The translations under genes and the position numbers were made by a program. From Candidatus Shapirobacteria bacterium (lineage in GTDB: Bacteria; Patescibacteriota; Microgenomatia; UBA12405): a stretch of 64,000 nucleotides of DNA. The DNA lies in contig DPKG01000014.1 of NCBI GenBank assembly GCA_003542615.1, positions 1 to 64,000 on the forward strand, written 5' to 3'. Below the pieces are notes generated by a model, which was not told the origin of the DNA, made no database searches, and was given only the letters and a program-made list of their open reading frames with translations. This document shows, piece after piece, positions 31,949 to 41,264 of the stretch; the first letter of the stretch is position 1, and each line of letters starts with the position of its first letter.

Positions 31949-32458
31949 TTATTTGAGGGAAGCCAGGGTGGCTTTGGATTTGGTGTCTTTGAGAGTTTTA
32001 CCGGTGCTTCCAGGAATAGTATGTGAACTGACGAGCTCATCCCAGACTGCGTCGGCAATGGCATTGATATCTTCGACAGTGACAGTTGAAGTTGCGGCTA
32101 CCAAACCAGCAGAATTTGATGATCTGACTGAAACTTGGTTGACGTTGGTACGGTCACTGACGTTACTGTTGGCGTTGACAAGATTAACGGCATACTGACC
32201 ATCTTCAAAGGTAATAGTATAGGGTGGTAATATCTCGATAACTCGGGCAAAAGTAAGACTTCCTAGGGTGACTTCAGTGTTGTGGTTGTGGGTCTTTAAC
32301 AAGTAGATTCCATACACGGCGGCTTCGTAGGCTTTTAAGGCTAATCTAAACCAATTAAGGTCCAGTTCTCTGATTTCCGTGGGAATACTTTGAATTAAAG
32401 TCATGTCTTCCCTAGGGATGAGAATGACAAAGGTAAGGGGGTCTATAGAAATGGCCAT
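31949..32458 (-). CDS. Phage-structure-like protein
   Basis: 169 residues. The central part TEVTLGSLTFARVIEILPPY, then TITFEDGQYAVNLVNANSNV and VNQVSVRSSNSAGL, is a pattern I know from phage genomes beside tail genes; the C-terminus has the IADAVWDELVSSH-TIPGSTGKTL module also typical there. There is no signal peptide. The role in phages is not established; a neck, tail or fibre component is likely. It overlaps the coiled-coil gene upstream by one base and precedes the Tat operon. Confidence 0.65.
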   Translation of the reverse strand: MAISIDPLTFVILIPREDMTLIQSIPTEIRELDLNWFRLALKAYEAAVYGIYLLKTHNHNTEVTLGSLTFARVIEILPPYTITFEDGQYAVNLVNANSNVSDRTNVNQVSVRSSNSAGLVAATSTVTVEDINAIADAVWDELVSSHTIPGSTGKTLKDTKSKATLASLK

Positions 32459-32682
32459 TAGCTACCTCCAGCATAGACTCGAGTTTGGATAGCAACTAAC
32501 TGTTTATTGATGTTTTCAAACTTAGAGTCGTACTGTCTGATAATACCATCCAAATCTTTGACTTGCTTTTGTAATTTCTTGACTAATTCTTCGGTTAATT
32601 GGTTGTAGACAATAATTGCCTTGATATTGTTGATGGTGTTTTTTTCAAAAATCTCTCGTAGTTGTTGTTCGCCGGCATCCAT
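32458..32682 (-). CDS. Small coiled-coil protein of the phage-like block
   Basis: 74 residues, nearly all helical, ending INKQLVAIQTRVYAGGS. Its C-terminus is like that of the coiled-coil protein at 35433-35645 (KQMLEMLALIYSKGS), so the two are probably paralogues, each paired with one large beta-rich protein. TAGAAT lies 6 nt before its start codon. A trimeric stalk or assembly role would suit, but is a guess. Confidence 0.55.
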   Translation of the reverse strand: MDAGEQQLREIFEKNTINNIKAIIVYNQLTEELVKKLQKQVKDLDGIIRQYDSKFENINKQLVAIQTRVYAGGS

Positions 32683-32740
32683 ATTTGTATTCTAATGATA
32701 CGACAAGTGACTGATATGTTCAATGATCGGAGAATTATTC

Positions 32741-33034
32741 TTACTTCTTAAAAAAACTTTTCTTGGTTTTTGGGGTTTCAGATTCATCGCTTTCATCAAC
32801 GGCTGATTCGTTATCTTTGGTTGGATTTTCCATATATTTTTCAATTTCTTTGCGGATTTGATAAGGATCATATCCCGATGTCAGGTACAAATGATATCTA
32901 TTTTCAAAAAATATAACAACATTTTTCTGAAGTGATTTTTCTTGAGCTTCCTCTTTGATTTTGAGTGCTTCACTGCGGGATTTGACCTTAGTGAATACTA
33001 TGTGTTTATTTAAATCTTCAAATGTTTGTGGCAT
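32741..33034 (-). CDS. Small hypothetical protein of the phage-like block
   Basis: 97 residues. An alpha/beta N-terminal 65 residues (HIVFTKVKSRSEALKIKEEA, VVIFFENRYHLYLTSGYDPY) is followed by an acidic, disordered tail ending TKKSFFKK. No family recognised. It lies between the 589-residue structural-like protein and the 74-residue coiled coil. Confidence 0.5.
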   Translation of the reverse strand: MPQTFEDLNKHIVFTKVKSRSEALKIKEEAQEKSLQKNVVIFFENRYHLYLTSGYDPYQIRKEIEKYMENPTKDNESAVDESDESETPKTKKSFFKK

Positions 33035-33054
33035 AAATACTTTTAATTAATATT

Positions 33055-34824
33055 TTAGGTATCACTTGTACGGATGGCGGTAGCGGTGTTGTTGGAGTTA
33101 GTTTGTGACCAGGGAGCGATATATTGTTTGATGGGGGTATTGTTAACTTCACCTCCATCTCTAACTATAATAACTAAGCTTAAAGCAGTAACATCGCTAT
33201 GAACACTAGTAAAAGAGAGGGAGCCCGGCGCACCGGCCAGGTCATCTATATAGGAAATATAAACACCATTGCTGATACTGGCATTAACTGTTAAAAAATC
33301 TGCTACATTAGGGACGTCAGCTTCGGAAGCTGCTGGGTCAATAGTAAATGTTTTACTAGTCGTATTAACAGCAGTATATATTAGTCGTCTTTCAAAGCCA
33401 TCATTGTCGATAACCCTAATAGTTCCACTTGCCGGAGTATAGTCGGGGACAGCATTGACTACGACTGAAGTAATATTGTCAGCAGCTAAAGCAGTAGAAA
33501 GTGTCATTTGGGTCTTGTTGATGGCCGGATCGTTATTGCTATCGACACCAAAACGAGGGGCAACTAATACCCGATCTTCGCCATCTACCAGGCCAGCCAA
33601 GGTGTTGGTAACATAGTTTGGCGGAGATTTTGGAGCATCACCTTCCAAATCGGAAAGAGAATCGCTTGATGATAAATCGGTTGGTTCAATACCTAATCCA
33701 TAAGCACCGATGATAGCTGAACCGGTAGAAGCACCACAGAAAGGTTTAGAAACGGTACGCTCAAGGTAAGACGTTACCGAGGCCACTCCGGTGGCACCAG
33801 TGATAGAACCGTTGGGGGCAGCTCCAGTTAGAAGCTGAATATATAAATGGGTGGCTGATGTAGTGCTATTGGCGGCGAAAAGCTGACCAGTGCCAAGGGT
33901 AGCGCCAGCACCCCAAGTTAATAACTCAGGTTCGACAAAAGTTCCAGTTGATTGGACGACTGTTATGTCGTGGGTGATGCCACGGAATAATTCACCGCTG
34001 ATACCATATAAAGTAGTTGCAGATGAACCATCACGGGAAAGATATTTAGTGTATTCATAGAAATCGTTGATGGTAGTATGGGTACCGGAAATGTTCCAAT
34101 CGGAATAATAATGTTCATCCTCAAGATTGTTGTCTATGTCCAATGCAGCGTAACCTTCGGTATTAGTGTAGTCAGTACTCCAACCGGAGACCGTGCCGGA
34201 ATCCGTTTGGTTGTTAAGGTCGGTGGAATCAGTCAAAGCCAAAACGTTGTTACCCCGGGCGGTAGCATTGATGGTAAACTCCGAGTAAGTATAGCCGAAA
34301 CGGCGGCAGGTACCGATAAGTTTTCTGCCATCAATGGGGTTTCCGCCGGATACGGTTTTGATCATAAAACGGTGAGAGATACCGGAGGTGGCGTCGGCAT
34401 TTAGACCAGCATTGTTATAATTCCAGAAACTTAAGGCACTGCTTATAACAGCGCCATTTTGGATGATTCTGATTTGGACGTCAGCATTACCGAAGTTAAC
34501 GATACCGTCGTAGATGTCGTCACCATCATTTTGGATGATAGAACCATCGTATAGATGTTCGGCGGCGGTGGCATCGATATTGTAATTATTTATTAGGGTA
34601 ATAATGTTATCGGTGGACCTGGCAGAAGGATTAAGACTGGTAATATCGAGTTCGTCGTCTCCAGCAGCAACAGCATCGTCGGCTAACCCCTGGAGCCAAC
34701 GGTGAAATTCAATGACAGTAGCATAAGACGGAGTACCACCGGTGCCGTCGTGATCGCCACCGACATATCTAATATCGTTGGCTACTCCACGGGTAATTGT
34801 CCAGTCAGTTGCAACTAGTGCCAT
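33055..34824 (-). CDS. Large phage-structure-like protein 1
   Basis: 589 residues, without signal peptide, rich in Thr, Ser, Asn, Asp and Gly and poor in Lys, as in phage fibres and capsid decorations. It starts MALVATDWTITRGVANDIRY, then a helix FHRWLQGLADDA, and has the phrase INDFYEYTKYLSR and SGELFRGIT shared with the 642-residue protein (IKNFYEYTKYVTRR, NGEQYTGVG). The C-terminal 150 residues look like beta-sandwich domains. Its neighbours are also phage-like. Virion or tail-like structural role is inferred. Confidence 0.62.
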   Translation of the reverse strand: MALVATDWTITRGVANDIRYVGGDHDGTGGTPSYATVIEFHRWLQGLADDAVAAGDDELDITSLNPSARSTDNIITLINNYNIDATAAEHLYDGSIIQNDGDDIYDGIVNFGNADVQIRIIQNGAVISSALSFWNYNNAGLNADATSGISHRFMIKTVSGGNPIDGRKLIGTCRRFGYTYSEFTINATARGNNVLALTDSTDLNNQTDSGTVSGWSTDYTNTEGYAALDIDNNLEDEHYYSDWNISGTHTTINDFYEYTKYLSRDGSSATTLYGISGELFRGITHDITVVQSTGTFVEPELLTWGAGATLGTGQLFAANSTTSATHLYIQLLTGAAPNGSITGATGVASVTSYLERTVSKPFCGASTGSAIIGAYGLGIEPTDLSSSDSLSDLEGDAPKSPPNYVTNTLAGLVDGEDRVLVAPRFGVDSNNDPAINKTQMTLSTALAADNITSVVVNAVPDYTPASGTIRVIDNDGFERRLIYTAVNTTSKTFTIDPAASEADVPNVADFLTVNASISNGVYISYIDDLAGAPGSLSFTSVHSDVTALSLVIIVRDGGEVNNTPIKQYIAPWSQTNSNNTATAIRTSDT

Positions 34825-34923
34825 ATTATTTTAAAAATTATTTTAGAGGTAAATTTATAAATTAGTTAATGAAGTTATATTGTTTATAGCTTTTTAAAAT
34901 TTGGATGTCAATGACAGGTTACC

Positions 34924-35436
34924 CTAAGCCTTTTTGAAGCGGTCGGAAATGTAGAAATTGGTAATATTGTCGCTTTTTCCATCAATAAAATCGTTTAGAG
35001 TTTTTTGTCCTAAAGCTATAATTTCTTGAAGATTGCTGTTGGTATTGTTGGTAGAAATATAGTTTAAAAATTCACTAAAGGTGACATCGGGAACAGCGGC
35101 CATTAAGCTGATAAAACTATTAAAAACAGAATCCTTGGAGGCTTCAAATTTGACAAAATCTTGATTGACCAAATCACCGACCTTGGTATCTTTGTCTAAA
35201 GTTTTTAAAATATCCATTAAAACCAAAGATTTAACCAATAAAAAGTTTAGATTCATTAAAATATTACAAGTGGCTAATTGTTTTTTGGTGTAAAGTTTTG
35301 GTTTATTGTCAGTATCGGTCCAATAACTTAGTTTTTGAGGAGAATTGTTACTCCCCTTTTTAAGCATGGTATTGGGAGGTCTTACCCAGTTTCGATTCTT
35401 TTGGAGAATTTTTGATTTTTTGGAAGGATTAATCAT
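34924..35436 (-). CDS. Hypothetical protein of the phage-like block
   Basis: 170 residues with a basic, Asn-rich N-terminus (KKSKILQKNRNWVRPPNTML) and a helical remainder. No domain recognised and no signal or TM helix. It overlaps the coiled-coil gene upstream by 4 nt (ATGA), so it is translated from the same mRNA. Confidence 0.5.
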   Translation of the reverse strand: MINPSKKSKILQKNRNWVRPPNTMLKKGSNNSPQKLSYWTDTDNKPKLYTKKQLATCNILMNLNFLLVKSLVLMDILKTLDKDTKVGDLVNQDFVKFEASKDSVFNSFISLMAAVPDVTFSEFLNYISTNNTNSNLQEIIALGQKTLNDFIDGKSDNITNFYISDRFKKA

Positions 35437-35645
35437 CTTTGGGAGCCTTTGGAATAAATTAAGGCTAACATTTCAAGCATTTGTTTTTGTAATTTGGCAA
35501 ATTTGTGTTGATAATTATTAATTATATCCTGTTTGTTTAGAATATCTTTCTCCAGATGTCGAAGAAGTTTTCGGATTCGTTTGGCTTTTAAAACAGCTTC
35601 TTGGAGTTTTTGGGAGGAGGAATTTTCAAATTCTTCTCTATTCAT
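35433..35645 (-). CDS. Small coiled-coil protein, paralogue of 32458-32682
   Basis: 70 residues, helical throughout (EAVLKAKRIRKLLRHLEKDI, NYQHKFAKLQKQMLEMLALI), ending YSKGSQR. It overlaps the large 642-residue gene by 8 nt. The arrangement large protein + small coiled coil occurs twice in this block. Confidence 0.5.
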   Translation of the reverse strand: MNREEFENSSSQKLQEAVLKAKRIRKLLRHLEKDILNKQDIINNYQHKFAKLQKQMLEMLALIYSKGSQR

Positions 35646-37566
35646 CTTTGGCTAATTGAATAATGACTGATAGACCGGTACTGGTATTGACAGTACCACT
35701 GATAGCTCCCTGTTGATAGTAAGGAGTACCGGATGATTTCCGGACCCAACCGGCGACCGGTTGGTTGGCGGTAAGACTTCGGGTATCGCTAATTTCCCCA
35801 ATGGAGTTAGTGGCACCGTTGATAATGGCAAAGGTAGCGGTAATACTAGTACCGGTAGCCGGTGATAAATCGAGAGTTTCAGTGGCAGTATAGGTATATT
35901 GATTTTCGTTGGTGACAGTAACTTCAAAGGCGCCGTTGTAATCGTCGTCATTGGTAACACCTTTAATAATGACGTAATCTCCACTAGTTAGTCCGTGGGC
36001 AGTGTGACTGACGGTGGCGGTGGTACCGGAACCGGTAATAGAGACAGGAGCTTGGTAAAAATAGTTAGCGTTATCGGTAACCCAAACCAGGACGTTGGCA
36101 AATTCGATGACCGAAGCAGTAGCTAAATCCTGAACGGTAATAGTGGTGGCAACGGTACTGGGCGGAGTTTGGATGGTATCAGTAGAATCGGTGAGCTGAT
36201 AATTGTTGGAGTCGGCACCGGCCATGTTGTAAACATAAACGCCACGAGCCCCATAAAATTTACCTCCGGCAAAAGTACCGAAAGGAGCGATTTTTACTTC
36301 AATTAATGTTTCCGGAGTGCCGTTAACGAGAGCGGCACCAGTAGAAGAATCGGTGATGGCTTGATTGTCGGTAAAAGTTCCCCTGACGGTATGGAGAGTC
36401 AAAATACCAGTGTTGTCACCATTGTAATGGTCGGCGGTGATGATAGCAGTACCGGTAGCGGTAGAAACAGCCAGACCTTGGGTGAAAGCAGCGGTGCGGG
36501 TGTCATAAGAGAGACGAAGAGTACCGACTCCGGTATACTGTTCGCCGTTTAAACCATTTAGAGAAGTGGTAGAGGTGCGACGGGTGACGTATTTGGTGTA
36601 TTCGTAAAAATTTTTGATGGTATTGCCGCCACAGTTTATAACTACATCGTAAGGTTGCAGGCCATTGCCATTACTTAGATCTTTGGTGTCGGCGCCAAAG
36701 GTAAAAGTGATACCAGAAAGAGCGGCAATGGTACTGATGTCGGTGGTGTTATTTAAGTCGGTACTGGTAGCCAGAGGGATAGGAGAGCGACCACCGGTGG
36801 TCATGATAGTTTGATAATGATCGTATAATTTACCGTATTCTCGGGCAAAGATAGTGATTACACCGCTATCATTAAGGGTGCCCTGAATGACAATTCTTTG
36901 TAAAATGTCAATGTGACCTGAAGGCCACCAGGCGGTGATTTTGGTACCAGCTTGGATAATATAAATTTCGGTACCTGAGGCAAGAGTACCGATGGTATAG
37001 ATATTAGCCCAGGTGGTACCCCCGGTGGCGGCGGCTAATATTTGGGTATCGATGTGAAAATTACAGGTGACATCGCCGGAAGTAGAATCCCAATTGTCGG
37101 TAGCGGCATTGCTGGCAGGACGAATGACAAGATACTCACCACTGACAAAGAGAAGGGTACCGGAATCACCATCGGCGTGAGTAATAGTGTTGCCAATATC
37201 TCCGGAGACGATATTGGTGCCGGAACGTTTGATGACAACTATACCGGTACGAACAGTGGCAACGCGGGGATAATCTTTGCTAATTAATCCCCCACCATAC
37301 AAATGTTGAGTAGTAGTTCCGTCTATATACCAAGGGTCCTGCTGGTCGTCCAAATCGATAAGGCCAATTTGATATTCCGTGGGGGTAATGGCATTAATAG
37401 GAATACCGTCATCCATTTGGGTGGGTTCATCAAACAGGTCTTGAAGAGCAATGTAAAGTTCTCTGACAGAATAAGTACCGGTAGTACCAGACCAGACAAT
37501 TCTTTTTTGACGGGTTTCTGATAGATAGTAAACGGTAAAATCTCCCGATAGAACAGTGCTTGACAT
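35638..37566 (-). CDS. Large phage-structure-like protein 2
   Basis: 642 residues, Thr/Gly/Ser-rich, no signal peptide. The N-terminal half has VRELYIALQDLFDEPTQMDD and a DPWYIDGTTTQHLYGGGLIS segment; the middle shares IKNFYEYTKYVTRR with the 589-residue protein; the C-terminal half contains an Ig-like or GDYVIIKGVTNDDDYNGAFE domain typical of phage tail proteins. TAAAAT lies 6 nt before its start, so a promoter for the lower half of the block probably lies here. Confidence 0.65.
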   Translation of the reverse strand: MSSTVLSGDFTVYYLSETRQKRIVWSGTTGTYSVRELYIALQDLFDEPTQMDDGIPINAITPTEYQIGLIDLDDQQDPWYIDGTTTQHLYGGGLISKDYPRVATVRTGIVVIKRSGTNIVSGDIGNTITHADGDSGTLLFVSGEYLVIRPASNAATDNWDSTSGDVTCNFHIDTQILAAATGGTTWANIYTIGTLASGTEIYIIQAGTKITAWWPSGHIDILQRIVIQGTLNDSGVITIFAREYGKLYDHYQTIMTTGGRSPIPLATSTDLNNTTDISTIAALSGITFTFGADTKDLSNGNGLQPYDVVINCGGNTIKNFYEYTKYVTRRTSTTSLNGLNGEQYTGVGTLRLSYDTRTAAFTQGLAVSTATGTAIITADHYNGDNTGILTLHTVRGTFTDNQAITDSSTGAALVNGTPETLIEVKIAPFGTFAGGKFYGARGVYVYNMAGADSNNYQLTDSTDTIQTPPSTVATTITVQDLATASVIEFANVLVWVTDNANYFYQAPVSITGSGTTATVSHTAHGLTSGDYVIIKGVTNDDDYNGAFEVTVTNENQYTYTATETLDLSPATGTSITATFAIINGATNSIGEISDTRSLTANQPVAGWVRKSSGTPYYQQGAISGTVNTSTGLSVIIQLAKDE

Positions 37567-37593
37567 TTTCTTATTTTACAATTTTTGAATTGA

Positions 37594-39198
37594 CTATGTA
37601 GAGGCAGTGATATCTTCGATTAGAGTAATGGTGGCTGAATAGCCAGTACCAGTAATAGTACCCGATGAGCTGACGGGAATATATTTGGTGTCCCCAGTTG
37701 AAGATTTTCTAACACGAACGTAAATGGCGGCGGGAGTGGTGCCGCCATAACCAAAAGAAACTTCACCATTAATATCCGTATCGGTATTTAATAACACGGA
37801 ATCATCACTGGAAAGACAGACAGCGACTTGGGCTGTTTGTATGGGATCGTTGGTGACATCAACAACGGTGACAGAAACGGGGACAGAAGAAACAACACTG
37901 GTGGTGGAACCAGCACTGTTTTGGACGGATATGGTACCGGTAATACCGGAAGCATTGAGAGTAACCGCTCCGCCGGAATTATTATAAATTACTTCATTTC
38001 CGGTAGTACCATCGGTAGTGGCATAGCCGGTAAAAGTATGACCAGAAAGACTATAAGAATTACCGGCACAAGAGGTATCAAGTTCGATGGCATGACTGGT
38101 ACCATCGGAGACAAAAGTGCAGGCGGTAATAACTGAGGGATTAGTAGCTAAAATTGATGAGGCAGCAGTGGTATTGGTAAAAGTACAGTCGGTGAAAGTT
38201 CCACCACCCTGGGTAACTAGAGCACATCTTCTAAAAGTGGCGGAAATGACGGTGCTATTTGATTGAAAGATAAAAGTGTTCATGTCGGTAAAGGAGCTGT
38301 TGTTGATATTGACATCGGCATTAGCAACAACTTCAAAATCACCTTTAGATAATTGGGTGGACAAAAGGGCGGTAAAGTTGACGTTGTCCCAGGTGACGAC
38401 CGAACTGGTATTTTTTATTTCAATCTTATTAAAGGTGGCAAAGGTAGCGGGGGTGTCGTCTATGGTAATGTTGATATTTGAGTCGACAAAGTAACAGGCT
38501 GCTGTCTCCCCAAAACTCATGAGACCTTTCCAGAGATAACCGGTACCTTCTTTTTGAAATAGACCCCATCTGGCTGTTTGCGCATCGTTGACGGCAGCCA
38601 TGGCAGCAAAATTGCCGTAACCACCGCCGATGTTATCTCCGTTGTCGAAAAGTATCTGGCCACGGCCATAATACATAGCATCAAAACCATGCATGGTTCC
38701 CTTGGAAATATTAGAAATAACATCAGCGGCGGCACCAAAAAAACGATAGGTACCACCATGGCCGGTACCGACAGTATAATCGGCAGTTTTGGCAGGATTA
38801 ACAGCATAACATTGCCAGCCACCATAGGGATTGCGACCTTTATCACTACCACCAACTCTCCATGCGGAGAAGTTTAAAACATCGGCACCAACGATGGCTC
38901 TTAAACCTCCGGAAGCGTAGTTGCTCATAGCGTTAGCTGGTAAAAGAACGTGCCACATAAAAACGCAGGTGTAGTTAGCAGTAAATGAAGCAGATAAAGA
39001 AGAGCCATAATCAAAACAACCGGAACAGAGTCCGGTTTTATTATTGGTGTCGGATGAACGACAACCTGAACCTTCAATGTAATAATCACCTTCTCCCAGT
39101 GGAGCATCTCCAACAGCCCAAGCCGTCATTTCCACCCAGGTGCCGCTTTCAGCATTAGTGAGAGGGGTTAGATCAGAATTATATGTGGGTACGGCCAT
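37594..39198 (-). CDS. Beta-helix/Ig-like surface or phage-structure-like protein
   Basis: 534 residues. The N-terminal 200 residues are Gly/Ala/aromatic-rich; the middle is a repetitive beta-helix-like stretch of short NxxF/TxCTF turns (SSFTDMNTF, ATFRRCALV, FTDCTFTN, ITACTFVSDG); the last 90 residues form an Ig-like domain (VSVTVVDVTNDPIQTAQVAV). No signal peptide, so export by a non-Sec route or assembly in a particle would be needed. It overlaps the YkgJ-type gene by 20 nt. Confidence 0.6.
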   Translation of the reverse strand: MAVPTYNSDLTPLTNAESGTWVEMTAWAVGDAPLGEGDYYIEGSGCRSSDTNNKTGLCSGCFDYGSSLSASFTANYTCVFMWHVLLPANAMSNYASGGLRAIVGADVLNFSAWRVGGSDKGRNPYGGWQCYAVNPAKTADYTVGTGHGGTYRFFGAAADVISNISKGTMHGFDAMYYGRGQILFDNGDNIGGGYGNFAAMAAVNDAQTARWGLFQKEGTGYLWKGLMSFGETAACYFVDSNINITIDDTPATFATFNKIEIKNTSSVVTWDNVNFTALLSTQLSKGDFEVVANADVNINNSSFTDMNTFIFQSNSTVISATFRRCALVTQGGGTFTDCTFTNTTAASSILATNPSVITACTFVSDGTSHAIELDTSCAGNSYSLSGHTFTGYATTDGTTGNEVIYNNSGGAVTLNASGITGTISVQNSAGSTTSVVSSVPVSVTVVDVTNDPIQTAQVAVCLSSDDSVLLNTDTDINGEVSFGYGGTTPAAIYVRVRKSSTGDTKYIPVSSSGTITGTGYSATITLIEDITAST

Positions 39199-39637
39199 AT
39201 TTTTCGATTAAAAAGTTATTAAACTCATTTTTAACATCTTGGGCATTATCTCCTTTTTTGAGATAAATTTTGTTAATTCCATTAGTATTGATAATCACTG
39301 AATAACCTTGATTCCCAAAATTTTTAATCTGTTGTTTGGCAATTTCGGTCATCTCGAAACGGTGGTCTTGGGTGCCAAAAAAAATATTATCATTAACTTT
39401 TTCAAATATCATTTTACAGTGATCTGGCCTTAATTTGATAGAGACTTTTTCCATTTGATGATAGGCACAACGAAATCCGGCACAGGCTTTTGGGCGATCT
39501 TTGTAGATTAGACAGCCTTTTTTAAGAACACAATGTTTACAAAGTTGATTGGCTGGTTTATTAAGACTGCGTACAGGTAATAGATAGCAACACAGGGTAC
39601 ATTGGCCACAGCGATTTTGGTTTTCAATATTTGCCAT
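39179..39637 (-). CDS. YkgJ-type zinc/iron-chelating cysteine cluster protein
   Basis: 152 residues. The cysteine pattern CGQCTLCCYLLPV, LCKHCVLKKGCLIYKDRP and CAGFRCAYHQ is that of the YkgJ family (CxxCC, then CxxC-x4-5-C and C). Members bind an Fe-S or Zn centre; function is not settled. It overlaps the beta-helix gene downstream and so probably belongs to the same transcript, which is unexpected for a phage-like block. TATAAT lies 5 nt before the start codon. Confidence 0.75.
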   Translation of the reverse strand: MANIENQNRCGQCTLCCYLLPVRSLNKPANQLCKHCVLKKGCLIYKDRPKACAGFRCAYHQMEKVSIKLRPDHCKMIFEKVNDNIFFGTQDHRFEMTEIAKQQIKNFGNQGYSVIINTNGINKIYLKKGDNAQDVKNEFNNFLIEKYGRTHI

Positions 39638-39761
39638 AAGCTATTATACATTTGAGCTAAACTTTTTTTAATCTATGCTTAACTTAATTAAAAGTTTTGA
39701 TCATGATAGTTATAAAAGGGAGAAATTATTTTTAGTTTCGGTGGAGGAAACAGCAGGTCGT

Positions 39762-40229
39762 TTAATCGACTGATGGTTCATCAGTTTTTGGCTGGGAATT
39801 GAGGATGTAATTTTTCTTGTCGGAAAAAGGGTGAATTATACCCGTTATCAAGTAGTAGATTAGAGGAATAAGGAGAAGGGTACTGGCAAAAGCGATAGAA
39901 ATAGTCCACTGGACGGTGGTGATTTTCATGCCGGTGGCTAGTTGTTGGATGGCATAAAGATTGCTGAGGATAAAAATAACAAAGAGGGAAATGGCTTTTT
40001 GAAAATTAAAGCCACTAATAAAGGATAATACGAGCCAAACTAGGAGAAAAAGTCCGATGGTTCTGGAAAAAATACCAAAGGTAGTCAGAGGATATTGAGA
40101 CATCAGAGGAGAATTCAAAAATTGGTAAGGATTTTTGACGGTGAGGGCAATTGGTCCGGATATTGAGTCGATGGCGTGGGCTAAGACGATAAGGGCAAAG
40201 GTAAAGATAAAGAGATATTCTTTTTTCAC
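39762..40229 (-). CDS. Four-TM membrane protein
   Basis: 155 residues with four hydrophobic segments (about 5-20, 50-68, 75-90 and 105-125) and a polar C-terminus. No family recognised. It overlaps the Cache-sensor gene by 4 nt, suggesting that the two proteins work together at the membrane. Confidence 0.6.
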   Translation of the reverse strand: MKKEYLFIFTFALIVLAHAIDSISGPIALTVKNPYQFLNSPLMSQYPLTTFGIFSRTIGLFLLVWLVLSFISGFNFQKAISLFVIFILSNLYAIQQLATGMKITTVQWTISIAFASTLLLIPLIYYLITGIIHPFSDKKNYILNSQPKTDEPSVD

Positions 40230-41212
40230 CTTTTTTGTAAAAAACGATTATAAATAAATAGACTTAAAGCTATACTAGAGAAATAAGTGAATATAAGTAG
40301 GATAACATTTCGCAACACGAAAGGGGAAATAAATATCAAGGCGTCATCAATCGGAGTTGTAATGGCCAATATCCATTTGGTAGAAGAATTAAGTTTGACA
40401 GGTGATGAAGCGATTAAAGTTCTGGTAAGCTTACCTGTAGAGAAATCGGGGATGACAATATCAAGCTTGGATTCTTGATTAGAGGTCAGTTTTTGACGTA
40501 TTAGTGGCATAACAATTTTGTCACCAAGAAAAGGATGTTCGTCGACGATATGAAAAATGTTTTGGTTTACTACTTCTTGTGTAGTACCATTGAAGACATC
40601 TCCGTTGGAATTAAATAGATAAATACCGGTACGTGGGGAGATTTTTAGAGGTTCAAGATATTTTTCAGTCAAGGAAGGGATAGAAATAGAAACCGTGAGA
40701 ACCCCAATGAATTTATTGTTGGAATAAAGGGGAGTGGCGACGGGAATTTTAAAAGTTTGGCCGGCACCAGGTACCCGGGAGACAAATGGCTTGCCAAAAG
40801 AAATTGTACCAGGAGGTGAACCTGAAGCTGCGATAAAATAATCACGATCTGAGACATTGCCTCCAAGAGAAAGTTTTTCGGCATTACTGGCGGTTAATTT
40901 TATTTGACCTTGGATATCGGTGAGAATGATACCGACAACGGGAGTGTCGGACCAATTATCGACAAAGTCTTGGAGAATTTTAGGAGTGATAATATTATTG
41001 CTGGAAAGAATAAGTAAGGACCTGGAGGTTAAGTCAATAAAACTACTGATAGAAGATGCTCCAGAACGAACAATAACCTGTTCGCGATGGAGCATTTGCT
41101 CAACCAAAGATTTGATACTACTGGCTCCGGTAATCTGATATAAGGTAAACGAAAGAGCAAAAAAAATAACAAAAGAAATTGTTGAAATCAGATAAAAAAA
41201 TTTTTTAGTCAT
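40226..41212 (-). CDS. Membrane-bound dCache-type sensor without output domain
   Basis: 328 residues: TM helix at 5-28, a large extracytoplasmic domain, and a second TM helix near 298-318 followed by only about ten residues. The outside domain has the double-Cache hallmarks VGIILTDIQGQIKLTAS, SDRDYFIAA, FGKPFVSRV, IPVATPLY and GVLTVSISIPSL. Such domains bind small ligands in chemoreceptors and kinases. Here no kinase, HAMP or methyl-accepting part follows, so signalling must go through a partner, perhaps the overlapping four-TM protein. Confidence 0.75.
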   Translation of the reverse strand: MTKKFFYLISTISFVIFFALSFTLYQITGASSIKSLVEQMLHREQVIVRSGASSISSFIDLTSRSLLILSSNNIITPKILQDFVDNWSDTPVVGIILTDIQGQIKLTASNAEKLSLGGNVSDRDYFIAASGSPPGTISFGKPFVSRVPGAGQTFKIPVATPLYSNNKFIGVLTVSISIPSLTEKYLEPLKISPRTGIYLFNSNGDVFNGTTQEVVNQNIFHIVDEHPFLGDKIVMPLIRQKLTSNQESKLDIVIPDFSTGKLTRTLIASSPVKLNSSTKWILAITTPIDDALIFISPFVLRNVILLIFTYFSSIALSLFIYNRFLQKR

Positions 41213-41264
41213 AATTGCTTATGATATAACACGGTATTGCTTTTTGTAATGTCAAAAGATGATA

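Noticed and set aside
31949..39198. Intact prophage
   Set aside because: No integrase, terminase, portal, capsid, replication or lysis genes in the region or near it.
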